Assembly: GCA_963708235.1 (NCBI GenBank)
Contig: OY970200.1
Coordinates: 124,001 to 188,000, forward strand
Origin: G963708235 sp963708235
GTDB taxonomy: Bacteria > Actinomycetota > Acidimicrobiia > Spongiisociales > UBA5794
DNA length: 64,000 nucleotides
Direction: 5' to 3'
Part shown: piece after piece, positions 1 to 7,961 of the stretch
How positions within the stretch are numbered: position 1 is the stretch's first letter
How the letters are laid out: each line of letters begins with the position of its first letter
The notes under the pieces: generated by a model
What the model was told of the DNA's origin: nothing
What the model saw: the letters and a program-made list of their open reading frames with translations, nothing else
The model's database searches: none
Position numbers and translations under genes: made by a program

Positions 1-30
1 CGGGACGGATGGATCCATGAGGGCAACGTA

Positions 31-1506
31 TCACCCGACGGTGTTGCCGTGAGGCACGTCGTCCGTCACCAAATCGTCGCCGATCCGCACCACCGCCTCG
101 ACGAAGGCATCGATGTCCTCGTCGACGGTACGGACGTTGATGAAGCAGGGGCGGATGACGTAGACACCGTCGACGGTGGTGGAGCTGGGCAGGAAGCTGG
201 TGGTGCGCAACAGCCGACGTAGGAGGCGGCGGTTGAGGTCGTCGGCGTCGACACCTTCGGGGGCGAGGTAGCGGAAACAGGCGATCGACAGCGTCGGGCG
301 GGTGAGGGATTCGAGACGCGGGTGGGCGTCGGCCAGTTCGGTGACGCGGCGGGCGCGGTCGTTGTCCTCGACGATCCGTCGTCGTATCCCTTCGACCCCG
401 AGCTCCTGGAGCAGCGACCAGACCACAACGCCGCGCGGCGGTGCCGTCAGCTCGACTCCGAAGTCGGCGTAGGGGATGCCGATGGCATCGAACGACATCG
501 CCACATCGTCGTCCTGACCGAAGGCGCCCTGGAGGTAGTCGGCAGGCTCCTGGGTGAACGCCCGGTACAGCAGCCCCCGGTCCCTGACGAAGGTGGCCCC
601 GATCCCGCTGGGGGCGCCGAGCCATTTGTGGGGATCGACGATGGCGGAATCGGCCAACTCCAGTCCCTCGTAGAGGGAGGTGACCCGTTCGTCGAGGATG
701 CCCGGTAGTCCGTAGGCGCCGTCGACGTGGAACCAGGCGTCGTAGCGACGGGCGATCTCGCCGATCTGTCGCAGCGGGTCGACGGCGCCGGTGTTGGTGG
801 TTCCGGCGGTGGCCACCACCGCCATCGGAGTGCATCCGGCAGCGGTGTCCCTGGCGAGCATCGCCTCGAGCGCACCCGGCACCATCCGCTGCTCGCCGTC
901 GATCGGGACGAGCTGAACGGCGTTGCGTCCGATGCCGAGCACCCCGGCGGAACGTTGGATGGTGTGGTGCGCCTCGGACGAGGTGTAGACACGCAACGAG
1001 GCGCCACCGAGCCCCTCGGCCGCCGGATCGACCCCGTGCCGCTCGCAGGCGTGTTGGCGGGCGGCGCCCAGCGCCAGCAGGTTGGCAACCGATCCACCGC
1101 TGGAATAGACGCCCTCCATGGTGGGGGCCAGACCGCACAGCTCGGCGAGCCAGCGCAGCGACACATCCTCGAGCTGGTTGAACGCGGTGACCGTGTAGCG
1201 CTGCACCCCGCCGACGGCGGCGGCTGCAGCGGCGACCGCCGGAACGGTTGAGGGTCCAGCGGTGATGAACGCCCAGAAGCGGGGATCGGCGACCCGGCTC
1301 CCGGCCGGCAGCACCACATCGAGCAGCTCGTCGATCACGGCATCGGCGCCCACCCCGGTCTTCGGGAGCGGTTGGTCCAGGGCAGGGCGCCACTGGTCGA
1401 TCGACGCCACGGAGTCGTCGTGCTCGAACCGCACGAAGCGGTCCAGCGCCTCACCAAGCCGGGCGAGGTGCCTGGTGAAGTCTGCGGTCTCTGGTCGGTG
1501 TTCCAT
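31..1506 (-). CDS. PLP-dependent group II amino acid decarboxylase
   Basis: This 491-residue protein belongs to the pyridoxal-phosphate decarboxylase family that includes aromatic-L-amino-acid, glutamate and diaminobutyrate decarboxylases. These enzymes remove CO2 from an amino acid to give an amine. The PLP-binding lysine is visible in the motif DPHKWLGAPSG near residue 291, and the preceding stretch WFHVDGAYG supplies the aspartate that contacts the pyridine nitrogen. The length is normal for the family. The ATG at 1504-1506 follows a GGGGAG about 12 bases upstream; a GTG directly before it is an alternative start. The gene stands alone, divergent from the amidohydrolase gene. The substrate cannot be told from sequence; a tyrosine- or tryptophan-type aromatic amino acid is only one possibility. 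Confidence 0.9.
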   Translation of the reverse strand: MEHRPETADFTRHLARLGEALDRFVRFEHDDSVASIDQWRPALDQPLPKTGVGADAVIDELLDVVLPAGSRVADPRFWAFITAGPSTVPAVAAAAAAVGGVQRYTVTAFNQLEDVSLRWLAELCGLAPTMEGVYSSGGSVANLLALGAARQHACERHGVDPAAEGLGGASLRVYTSSEAHHTIQRSAGVLGIGRNAVQLVPIDGEQRMVPGALEAMLARDTAAGCTPMAVVATAGTTNTGAVDPLRQIGEIARRYDAWFHVDGAYGLPGILDERVTSLYEGLELADSAIVDPHKWLGAPSGIGATFVRDRGLLYRAFTQEPADYLQGAFGQDDDVAMSFDAIGIPYADFGVELTAPPRGVVVWSLLQELGVEGIRRRIVEDNDRARRVTELADAHPRLESLTRPTLSIACFRYLAPEGVDADDLNRRLLRRLLRTTSFLPSSTTVDGVYVIRPCFINVRTVDEDIDAFVEAVVRIGDDLVTDDVPHGNTVG

Positions 1507-1756
1507 CACCTGAAGCTACTCCCCATATCCGGTCAGAAACGGTCCGGAACCGCCCGGCCCCTGTCCGGGTGACGTCCCACCCACAGCGTCGCCGGTACCG
1601 CTTGCAGGTCGATTGCGGCACGGTTGCAGTGTGCGGTCGGGTCTTGCAGCGCGGACCGCATGGACTGCGCGCTTCGACAGATGCGACCGAGGGCGCGCCG
1701 TCCGTTCGAGATCGGCGACTCCGGGCGGGTGCGACCCCGGTGGGTAGTGTTGATTG

Positions 1757-3637
1757 ATGCGGTTCGTCGGTTGCCTCATCGTCCTGGTTGTGATCGCCAG
1801 CGGTTGCACCTCGGAGCAGGAGCCAGCTCCGACATCGGGTGTGTCGACCACAACGACCGGTACGGCCGCTGAAGGGCTTGTCACCACAGGCGCAGCGGCG
1901 CCCGAACCCACCGAGGTCCCATCGCCGGTTGGTGGACTGGCCACGGTCGTGGTGCGGGGAGGGCCGGTGCTCACCATGGACCCAGCCGCACCGACCGCCG
2001 AGGCGGTGGCGATCATCGATGACCGGATCGTGGCGGTGGGTGCGATGACAGAGGTGGATCCGTACGTCGGGACAGAGACGATGCTCATCGACCTGGAGGG
2101 TCGGGCGGTGATGCCCGGGTTCGTCGACGCCCACGCCCATCGTTACGGCCGGCAGCTCGCCGAGGGTCTGGAACCGGCAGTCGTTCAGCAGGAGATGCTC
2201 GCCGACGGGGTGACCACGGTGGGCGAGGCGGGGGTCGATGCGGGGATGCTCGACGAGCTGACCGCTCTCGACGACGAGGGCGGGATGCTGGTCAGGACGA
2301 GTCTCTACCTGTTGCACGACAACTCGTGCGGAGAGGAGGCCGGGGACTGGATCCTGGGCATCGATCCGAGCCGAGCGTCGGGTGATCGGCTCCATGTCGG
2401 CGGGGTCAAGGTGTTCACGGACGGGGGGTCGTGCAACGCCCCGGCGGTGTCCTACGAGCATGGCTTCGGTGGAATGGGCGACCTGTACCACTTGCCCGAG
2501 GAGGTGGCCGGCATCGTCGAAACCTACGAGGAGGCGGGCTTCCAGGTGGCGATCCACGCCCTGGGCGATCGTGCCGTCGAGGCGGCGCTGGGGGGTCTGG
2601 AGGCGGTGATCGGCGACTCCGGCAACCCGCTCCGACATCGCATCGAGCACAACGCCGTGGTTCGTCCCGAAATGCGGGGCCGCTACGACGAGGTGGGGGC
2701 GGTCCCGGTCATCTTCGGGTCGTTCGCAACCTGTGCCTACCTCGGGCGCGACGACCGTTTCCGGTTCCGTCCGCCGATCGAGAACCAGGAGTGGGAATGG
2801 CCGTGGCGAGACCTGCTCGACCTCAATCCGGGGACGGTCTTCGCCTGGCACAGCGACTTCCCGATCTTCGCCGATTCAACACCCGTTGCCAGTCTGAGCG
2901 GGTTCGTGACCCGGTACCAGGAGTTGGACGACGGAACGAAGTGCGAACCGGAGTCGCACCACCTCAAGCACGCCATCACTGTCGAGGAGGCGTTGCAGAT
3001 CATGACCATGGGGTCGGCGTTGGCCCTGCACCGGGAGACCGAGGTGGGGTCGATCGAGGTGGGCAAGGTGGCCGATCTGGTTGTTCTTTCCGCCGATCCG
3101 ACGGCCGTCGCCGATCGGGACCTGATCGACCTCGAGGTCGAGCTCACCCTCCTCAACGGGATCCCGGTCCATTGCGGTGCGGCGTTCCCCGATGTGTGTG
3201 AAGAGCCGCCGGAGCAGGAGCGCGTGGATGATCCACCCCCAAGCGACGCTCCTCCGCCCGGAGAGGTGACGGCCTCGGTGTCCCTGGCCACCAATCCACC
3301 CGAATACGCCGTGGACGGCGATCCGGACACGCACTGGGGCGCCGGTGCCGACGCCCCGCAATGGATCGAGGTCTCGCTCGGCGGCGAGCGGCAGGTGACG
3401 AGCGTGACGCTGACCGTCGACCAGTACCCGGCCGGCTGGACGCGGCACATCATCTGGGGTCGGCTGGCCGATGGCGAGCTGGTCCAACTCGCCGACCTCG
3501 CAGGAGATACCGACATACTCGACGTCCTCGGGATCGATGGCGACGAACCGTGGTCTTTGACCGCGATCAGGATCGAGACCGTGGAGAGCCCCTCCTGGGT
3601 CTCCTGGCGCGAGATCGAGATCGGTACCGTCGACTGA
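1757..3637 (+). CDS. YtcJ-type amidohydrolase lipoprotein with C-terminal discoidin-like domain
   Basis: The protein (about 626 aa) starts with a signal peptide ending in a lipobox (VIASGC), so it is probably a membrane-anchored exported lipoprotein, followed by a Thr/Pro-rich linker. The body is an amidohydrolase of the metal-dependent YtcJ/amidohydrolase-3 type: the metal site DAHAH is near residue 126, with VAIHALGDRA, RIEHN and WHSDFPIFADSTP further on. The last ~110 residues resemble an F5/8 type C (discoidin) carbohydrate-binding fold (AVDGDPDTHWGAGADAPQWI). Family members are mostly predicted cytoplasmic, so the lipobox and the added binding domain are notable. A TTG directly before the ATG could also start translation. 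The substrate is unknown; hydrolysis of an amide or cyclic amide outside the cell is inferred. Confidence 0.88.
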   Translation: MRFVGCLIVLVVIASGCTSEQEPAPTSGVSTTTTGTAAEGLVTTGAAAPEPTEVPSPVGGLATVVVRGGPVLTMDPAAPTAEAVAIIDDRIVAVGAMTEVDPYVGTETMLIDLEGRAVMPGFVDAHAHRYGRQLAEGLEPAVVQQEMLADGVTTVGEAGVDAGMLDELTALDDEGGMLVRTSLYLLHDNSCGEEAGDWILGIDPSRASGDRLHVGGVKVFTDGGSCNAPAVSYEHGFGGMGDLYHLPEEVAGIVETYEEAGFQVAIHALGDRAVEAALGGLEAVIGDSGNPLRHRIEHNAVVRPEMRGRYDEVGAVPVIFGSFATCAYLGRDDRFRFRPPIENQEWEWPWRDLLDLNPGTVFAWHSDFPIFADSTPVASLSGFVTRYQELDDGTKCEPESHHLKHAITVEEALQIMTMGSALALHRETEVGSIEVGKVADLVVLSADPTAVADRDLIDLEVELTLLNGIPVHCGAAFPDVCEEPPEQERVDDPPPSDAPPPGEVTASVSLATNPPEYAVDGDPDTHWGAGADAPQWIEVSLGGERQVTSVTLTVDQYPAGWTRHIIWGRLADGELVQLADLAGDTDILDVLGIDGDEPWSLTAIRIETVESPSWVSWREIEIGTVD

Positions 3638-3845
3638 CGATCAACGACGGTGGAGCGGCGTACGGGTCATTGCTGCACCGCCGCCTCCCGGACGTAGCGA
3701 AGAAGTTGTGTCGGCGATAGCCGATGTCCGTAGGCGCTATACCCGAGTCCTCCGGATGTGCGATACACTCTCCCCGCAACCACGGCGATCAGCCCTGGGA
3801 GGCGTCGCCTCCCAACAGACCTGCCATGGTCCCGCACCAACACAT

Positions 3846-3922
3846 GCGCCCGTAGCTCAATTGGACAGAGCGTCTGACTACGGATCAGAAGGTTGGGGGT
3901 TCGAGTCCCTCCGGGCGTGCCA
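3846..3922 (+). tRNA. tRNA-Arg (ACG)
   Basis: A complete cloverleaf can be drawn: acceptor GCGCCCG with CGGGCGT (the first pair is a G-T wobble), D-arm GCTC...GAGC, anticodon stem TCTGA/TCAGA around the loop CTACGGA giving anticodon ACG, T-arm GGGGG-TTCGAGT-CCCTC, discriminator G and encoded CCA. The sequence from the anticodon loop to the CCA recurs in degenerate form downstream, so the gene has evidently served as an integration site. Confidence 0.97.
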
Positions 3923-4041
3923 ATGGAGCTTGCCCCAGCATGGTTCACCTCATGGGTTCCAGCTGGCATGCCGGCGAGGGTTCCTCGTGGCGCTTCGATG
4001 CGCGTTCCCCGTTGCGGTCTGTCGATCGCAGCTCCGAGCGC

Positions 4042-4452
4042 TCAGGGGACGAGCACGAAGGCGTCGGCGTGTCGAGGGCGGACGATTCGGAAGTCGCGAT
4101 GATCGAGGGTGGCGATGGTGGTCTCGCCGTACCGTTCGGCGATTGCGACGACGCTTGCATCCGCAGCGTCGATGCCGAGGTCGGAGTACGTCTCAACCAG
4201 TTCTCCGACCCGAGCCCAGTCCTCGTTCGTCAGCGCTTCGACGACTACTTCGCCGTCGGCGATCGCTCGGTAGAAGCCAGCCTCGGCGGCCAGATCGACC
4301 TGCCGACGGATCAACCAGCCGGCCTCGGTGACCACCAGCGCTGTCGTGACGAGTGGCCCCGGGTGGGTTTCGAGGAGTGCTCGACAAGCTGCGTGGTGGG
4401 GGTCGGCTGCATCGGCGGTTGCGAGCAGCGGGCCGGTGTCAACGATCAGCAC
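4042..4452 (-). CDS. vapC: VapC-type PIN-domain toxin
   Basis: The protein (about 136 aa) is a PIN-domain ribonuclease of the VapC type: it begins with the motif VLIVDTGPLLA (first catalytic aspartate), carries VVTEAGWL (conserved glutamate), and ends with DASVVAIAERY and TLDHRDF, which give the remaining acidic residues. The GTG at 4450-4452 is chosen as start because the PIN fold begins there and because it overlaps the antitoxin stop by 14 bases, the usual vapBC arrangement. It would cleave RNA (often tRNA) unless bound by its antitoxin. The upstream antitoxin gene is frameshifted as it stands, so regulation here is doubtful. The pair lies between the tRNA-Arg gene and its first partial copy, in keeping with mobile DNA. 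Confidence 0.85.
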   Translation of the reverse strand: MLIVDTGPLLATADAADPHHAACRALLETHPGPLVTTALVVTEAGWLIRRQVDLAAEAGFYRAIADGEVVVEALTNEDWARVGELVETYSDLGIDAADASVVAIAERYGETTIATLDHRDFRIVRPRHADAFVLVP

Positions 4453-4674
4453 TGTCGGTGCCGAATCCTCCCTCGGCCAGTAGGTCTTCGGCTTCTGCCG
4501 CGGTTCGTCCGCTGGTCGATCGTCCGGCGGCGGCAAAGGTCAACTGCCTCTTGCGGGCAAAGTGAGCCTCCAACAGCTCGGCGGCGACCTCGTCGACGCC
4601 GACGCCACGCGCGCCTCCGCCTCCGCCTTCAGCCGAGCGGCGATCTCGTCGGGGACGTTGACGGACAAGGCCAT
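4439..4674 (-). pseudogene. vapB: VapB-type antitoxin, frameshifted
   Basis: From the ATG at 4672-4674 the reading frame gives MALSVNVPDEIAARLKAEAE, an Arc/MetJ-like ribbon-helix-helix start. After about 22 codons the frame is lost: the continuation VDEVAAELLEAHFARKRQL, ending in a stop at 4439-4441, lies in another frame. The break falls around 4603-4612, inside a short GC repeat. One missing base would explain it. The two halves joined would make a normal antitoxin of about 78 residues whose last codons overlap vapC. Either the antitoxin is truly broken or the assembly has a one-base indel. Confidence 0.72.
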
Positions 4675-4743
4675 GTAGGAAGTGTAGAACCCCGCTCGCG
4701 CATTCATGGATCGCCGAGCGGAGGTCCTTCTCGGTTTCGGTTC

Positions 4744-4914
4744 TGGGAGCCAAGTTGGGAGCCATTCCCTGTGGACTGCTGTGGACGGCCGTGGATTCCT
4801 GCGGACGGGAGGCCGTTGTCGGGCAATGCTCTGCGGACTCCGGTGGACGGTTGTCGACTCAGCGCGTTGACCTACGGATCAAGGTTGGGGGTTCGAGTCC
4901 CTCCGGGCGTGCCA
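4744..4914 (+). repeat. attachment-site copy A: arm repeat plus tRNA-Arg 3' half
   Basis: Positions 4872-4914 repeat the tRNA-Arg gene from its anticodon loop to CCA with two bases missing. The 125 bases before it are nearly the same as those in front of copy B (5887). They hold heptamers of the form TGTGGAC, CGTGGA, TGCGGAC and GGTGGAC at 10-base spacing. The arrangement (core equal to tRNA 3' end, flanked by short periodic direct repeats) is that of an att site for a tyrosine recombinase. It begins with a GGGAGCC doublet shared by copies A, B and C. Confidence 0.8.
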
Positions 4915-4999
4915 CCAAAAACCTTTAGCTGCCAAGGTTTACGGGGATTGTGGCTCCGACTCCTCGGTACCGGAACCGGCTGTGTGCGCTCACCGCGCG

Positions 5000-5130
5000 T
5001 CAGCCGGATCTGTGCTTCATCGCGCGCTCGTGGGTTGCGTCGAGGGCACCGGCGAGGCGGTCGAGGTCGCCGTCGTAGAGATGGCCGTGAAGGTCGAGGG
5101 GCATGGCAGCCGTAGATTTGGCTCGGCAGG
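5000..5130 (-). pseudogene. C-terminal remnant of a tyrosine recombinase/integrase
   Basis: Reading leftward, this stretch encodes STAAMPLDLHGHLYDGDL followed by DRLAGALDATHERAMKHRSG and a stop at 5000-5002. This matches the end of actinobacterial phage-type integrases, where the catalytic tyrosine sits in TLDxYGHLYDDDLD. Here the tyrosine position of LDLYGHL reads histidine, so even this piece would be inactive. Nothing convincing continues upstream of about 5130. The fragment ends 86 bases from att copy A and points at it, the normal position of int beside its attachment site. Confidence 0.62.
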
Positions 5131-5334
5131 TCGGGGCTCGCGCGCCGACCGCCGGTGAAGGCACGAGCGCCGACCGCGCGTCGGGCCATCATGACGCGGC
5201 GCCCCTTCGCGGGATGTTGAAATCGAACTCCACGCAGGCGAGTACCGCCCGTCGTCTCATGGCGCGAGCGTCTCGGCGTATGTCTAGGAGCCTCAAGGCC
5301 CGGGCGCTCGCCACGAGCCAGACTGCCGGAGCTC

Positions 5335-5550
5335 TCACTCAAGCTCGAACATCGGCGCGCCTTCATGGACCGTCTGGCCCTCCTTCACGAGCACGGCGGC
5401 GATCCTCCCGTCCTCCTCGGACTCAACGGGCATTTCCATGCTCATCGACTCCAGGATCGCCACCGTGGTTCCCTCCTCGACGGAGTCGCCGGCGCTCACC
5501 TCGATCTTCCAGACGTTGCCTGTGACGTGCGCCTTGACGTATCTAGTCAT
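5335..5550 (-). CDS. Biotinyl-domain protein lacking the biotin-acceptor lysine
   Basis: A 71-residue protein that is almost entirely a biotinyl/lipoyl domain, alike in size and layout to the single-domain biotinylated protein TB7.3 of mycobacteria. It starts MTRYVKAHVTGNVWKIEV and has the two half-repeats (GDSVEEGTTVAIL and GQTVHEGAPMFELE) around the hairpin that should carry the biotin lysine. That hairpin reads ESMSMEMP: the lysine of the usual ESMKMEMP is serine (AGC, 5440-5442). If correct, the protein cannot be biotinylated in the normal way. It has no carboxylase genes near it and lies inside the att-repeat region. It could be a decayed carrier or a domain with another role. Confidence 0.82.
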   Translation of the reverse strand: MTRYVKAHVTGNVWKIEVSAGDSVEEGTTVAILESMSMEMPVESEEDGRIAAVLVKEGQTVHEGAPMFELE

Positions 5551-5886
5551 GGTGCACGAGAGGCTACTCCGGCCCCGGCCGCCCTGAGACCCGACGCACC
5601 GAGCGACCTCGGTCCCGGGACCCGAGACGCATGCGGCGGCTGTGCCACCACCTGTTCCCAATAGAGCGCTTGCGGCAGCCAGAGTCATCCACGCGCGCTT
5701 TCGTGGCCGACGCCTCAGCGTTCGATCGGTACCCGCCGAACATTGACGTTCGGCTAAAAGCTCGGAGCACCAACAACATGTTGTCGCGGTCAGCAGATGC
5801 GCGCCGGATCGCGACTCGCCGGCGGGCGCAGCCGCTCGATCGACGATGCGGCCGGCGCCATCCTCGGGCACCGATCGTGGGCCACA

Positions 5887-6057
5887 TGGGAGCCAAGTTG
5901 GGAGCCATTCCCTGTGGACTGCTGTGGACGGCCGTGGACGCCTGCGAACGGGAGGCCGTTGTCGGGCAACACTCTGCGGACTCCGGTGGACGGTTGTGGA
6001 CGCAGCGCGTTGACCTACGGATCAGGAGGTTGGGTGTTCGAGTCGCCCCGGGCGCGC
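5887..6057 (+). repeat. attachment-site copy B: arm repeat plus tRNA-Arg 3' half
   Basis: This is the second copy of the block seen at 4744. The arm part (5887-6014) agrees closely with copy A, including the 10-base-spaced GTGGAC heptamers. The core part (6015-6057) repeats the tRNA-Arg sequence from the anticodon loop on, with several substitutions. The distance from A to B is 1143 bases, enclosing the integrase remnant and the biotinyl-domain gene, as expected for the scar of a small or shrunken integrated element. Confidence 0.75.
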
Positions 6058-6444
6058 GCAGACGAAATCCCTGCTCAGGCGGGGTTTCGGCGCATCGGAA
6101 GTTGCGTCCATCGGGCCGACCTGAGGCCGTGGAACCATCCTCGGGAGCCATTCTTCATCGGAGTGACGACGTCGTGGTGAGGTGAAGCCCATGCCCAAGG
6201 GGCTCCCGGACGAGACAGGGCAGGTCAACCTTCTGACGTTCGTCAGCGCGGCTGGGTTGAAACCGATTCTGCGACTGGTTTGAAAGCATGGACCGCGATG
6301 TTGCGGCCATATTCGAAGAGCGACAAGACGGCTCCAAGGGCCACCCCCGGCCACTTCGCCTGCAAAGGTCGGCGACCTCGAAGCATTCAACCGTCCCGAC
6401 CGCCTACGCATCGCCTCGCTCGCTGCCCGACGATGTCGACTTCG
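6058..6444. other. Non-coding stretch after att copy B
   Basis: No convincing gene is seen here. Short open frames exist on both strands but none shows a recognisable domain or a good ribosome-binding site. It is probably residual mobile DNA between the att copy and the methyltransferase. Confidence 0.5.
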
Positions 6445-7284
6445 TCAGCTCAACTTTCTTCCGGCGGCGAGCTTGACCGCCACAGGGAGGGTGATCGTGT
6501 CGGTTGGGCCGCGGTGCTCGTCGAGCTTCTGTTTCAGGGCATCACGGATTCGCAGGCGGGTCTCCTCAGACTGGCCGTGTAGCAGCGATGACATGCGGAC
6601 CGTCCCCTCGTGCAAAGCCTGCCAGTACTCGTCGAACGTGGCGGTCTCGTGGTTGAAGTCGATCGGGGACACTTCCACATCTCGCAGCCCTGCTGCAGTG
6701 AGCAGATCGGTGAAGGCGGCATCGTCGGCGAAGCGAAAGACGTCTGGGCCTGCAGGGAGATCTGACGGTGGTGCAGCACCGACCTCGCTGAAAGCCTCCA
6801 GGAAGAATCCGAACAGCCGCGACCTGGAAGGCACATCCCATGTCGCCAAGGCCAGCCGGCCGCCGGAACCGAGCACCCTGACCAGTTCAGCCATGGCCCG
6901 CTCGGGCCGCGCCAGATGGGGGAGCAGGAAGTTGGCGGTGACCGCGTCAAACTCAGCATCTGCGAACGGCAGCTCTTCCGCATCCCCGCGGTGAAACTCC
7001 AACATCGGATACAGCTCCCGTGCACGAGTGACCATGGCGTCGGCGACGTCAACACCAACCGGGACCGCTCCCCTTTCGGCGGCCCGGGCCGGCAGATGCC
7101 CTGGACCGGTGGCGACATCGAGCAGGCGGGTGCCCGGCACCACTCGCACCGCATCCAGCAGCGGGTCGAAGAGACGCCCGGTGATGGGTGTGAAGAAGCG
7201 GTCGTAGGCGTCGACCCGCCCCTCCCATCCTTCGGCTTCGAAGGCGTTGAACGCTTTGGCGTCGATCGGTGGCGTCCGTCCCAT
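6445..7284 (-). CDS. Class I SAM-dependent methyltransferase
   Basis: A 279-residue protein with the Rossmann-like methyltransferase fold of the UbiE/methyltransferase-11 group. Motif I (LLDVATGPGHL, near residue 55), the acidic residue of motif II (VGVDVADAM), motif post-II (GDAEELPFADAEFDAV) and motif III (LVRVLGSGGRLALATWDVP) are all present. It transfers a methyl group from S-adenosylmethionine to a small-molecule substrate that cannot be named. The ATG at 7284 has a strong AGGAGG eight bases upstream. The gene is single, between att-repeat remnants on both sides, so it may have come with mobile DNA. Confidence 0.88.
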   Translation of the reverse strand: MGRTPPIDAKAFNAFEAEGWEGRVDAYDRFFTPITGRLFDPLLDAVRVVPGTRLLDVATGPGHLPARAAERGAVPVGVDVADAMVTRARELYPMLEFHRGDAEELPFADAEFDAVTANFLLPHLARPERAMAELVRVLGSGGRLALATWDVPSRSRLFGFFLEAFSEVGAAPPSDLPAGPDVFRFADDAAFTDLLTAAGLRDVEVSPIDFNHETATFDEYWQALHEGTVRMSSLLHGQSEETRLRIRDALKQKLDEHRGPTDTITLPVAVKLAAGRKLS

Positions 7285-7961
7285 GTGGTCCTCCTATCGG
7301 TGTTCGGGGTTGAGGGAGGCGAATCAGGCTCCGGCGTCCTAGGCGGCGCGTTGGTTGCCGTGGGCAGAGTATCAGCGGCGTTATTGAGCACGCGGGAGAT
7401 GTGGATTCCAGGTCATGAAGGTGGTGTTGCTGGCCGTTCGTAACTCGTTGCTCATGGATCAGTGCGACGCCATGCACTGGATCAGCCACTCCAGGGATGA
7501 CAACTCCTCCCGCTCATGGTGGCCGAGATCGAGCCTGGCCGTCAGCGCGTTGACGTGAGCCATCCGTTGTGGACCGCCCTGGTTTCTTGGTGGCTCGATC
7601 GGTCATGGTGCCTCACTTGGTCACCTGGGTCGACTTCGACACAGCGGAGGCGGCGAAGGACTTCGAGCGGAGACTGCTGGCGGAGTGGATGCCGCCACTC
7701 TCACGGAAGTAGAGGTTCTCCGACGCGCGGCGTCCCCTTGGGAGCCAAGTTGGGAGCCATTCTCTGTGGACCCGACCGGACACGCGTGGACGCCGGTGGA
7801 CTCGAAAGCCTGTCGCTTCGGGCTCTGCGAGGGGCCGATCACTGAGGTCGGTCATCGCAGAGATCGGAAGGGTTCCGCACCCTCAGAGACCGGACCGCAG
7901 GAGCGGCGACGGACCGTTCACCTGGGTTTGATTCTGTTCGGGCGCATTCATCTGGGTGCGC
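7285..7961. other. Gene-free stretch with att-arm remnant C
   Basis: No gene is supported in these 680 bases. At 7739-7790 the start of the att arm repeat reappears (the doubled GGGAGCC, then CTGTGGAC, CGTGGAC and GGTGGAC at about 10-base spacing), but without a tRNA-like core. A short match to the sequence just before the core (CAGCGCGTTGAC) lies near 7544. The stretch looks like eroded mobile DNA. Confidence 0.55.

Noticed and set aside
3846..3966. Protein-like frames on the minus strand over the tRNA (GGTRTPNLLIRSQTLCPIELRA)
   Set aside because: This is the antisense reading of tRNA-Arg, a well-known false protein. The same string appears at every tRNA-derived copy.
7620..7715. Short frame VDFDTAEAAKDFERRLLAEW as a nuclease fragment
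   Set aside because: It is too short to place in any family and has no start signal; left as eroded sequence.
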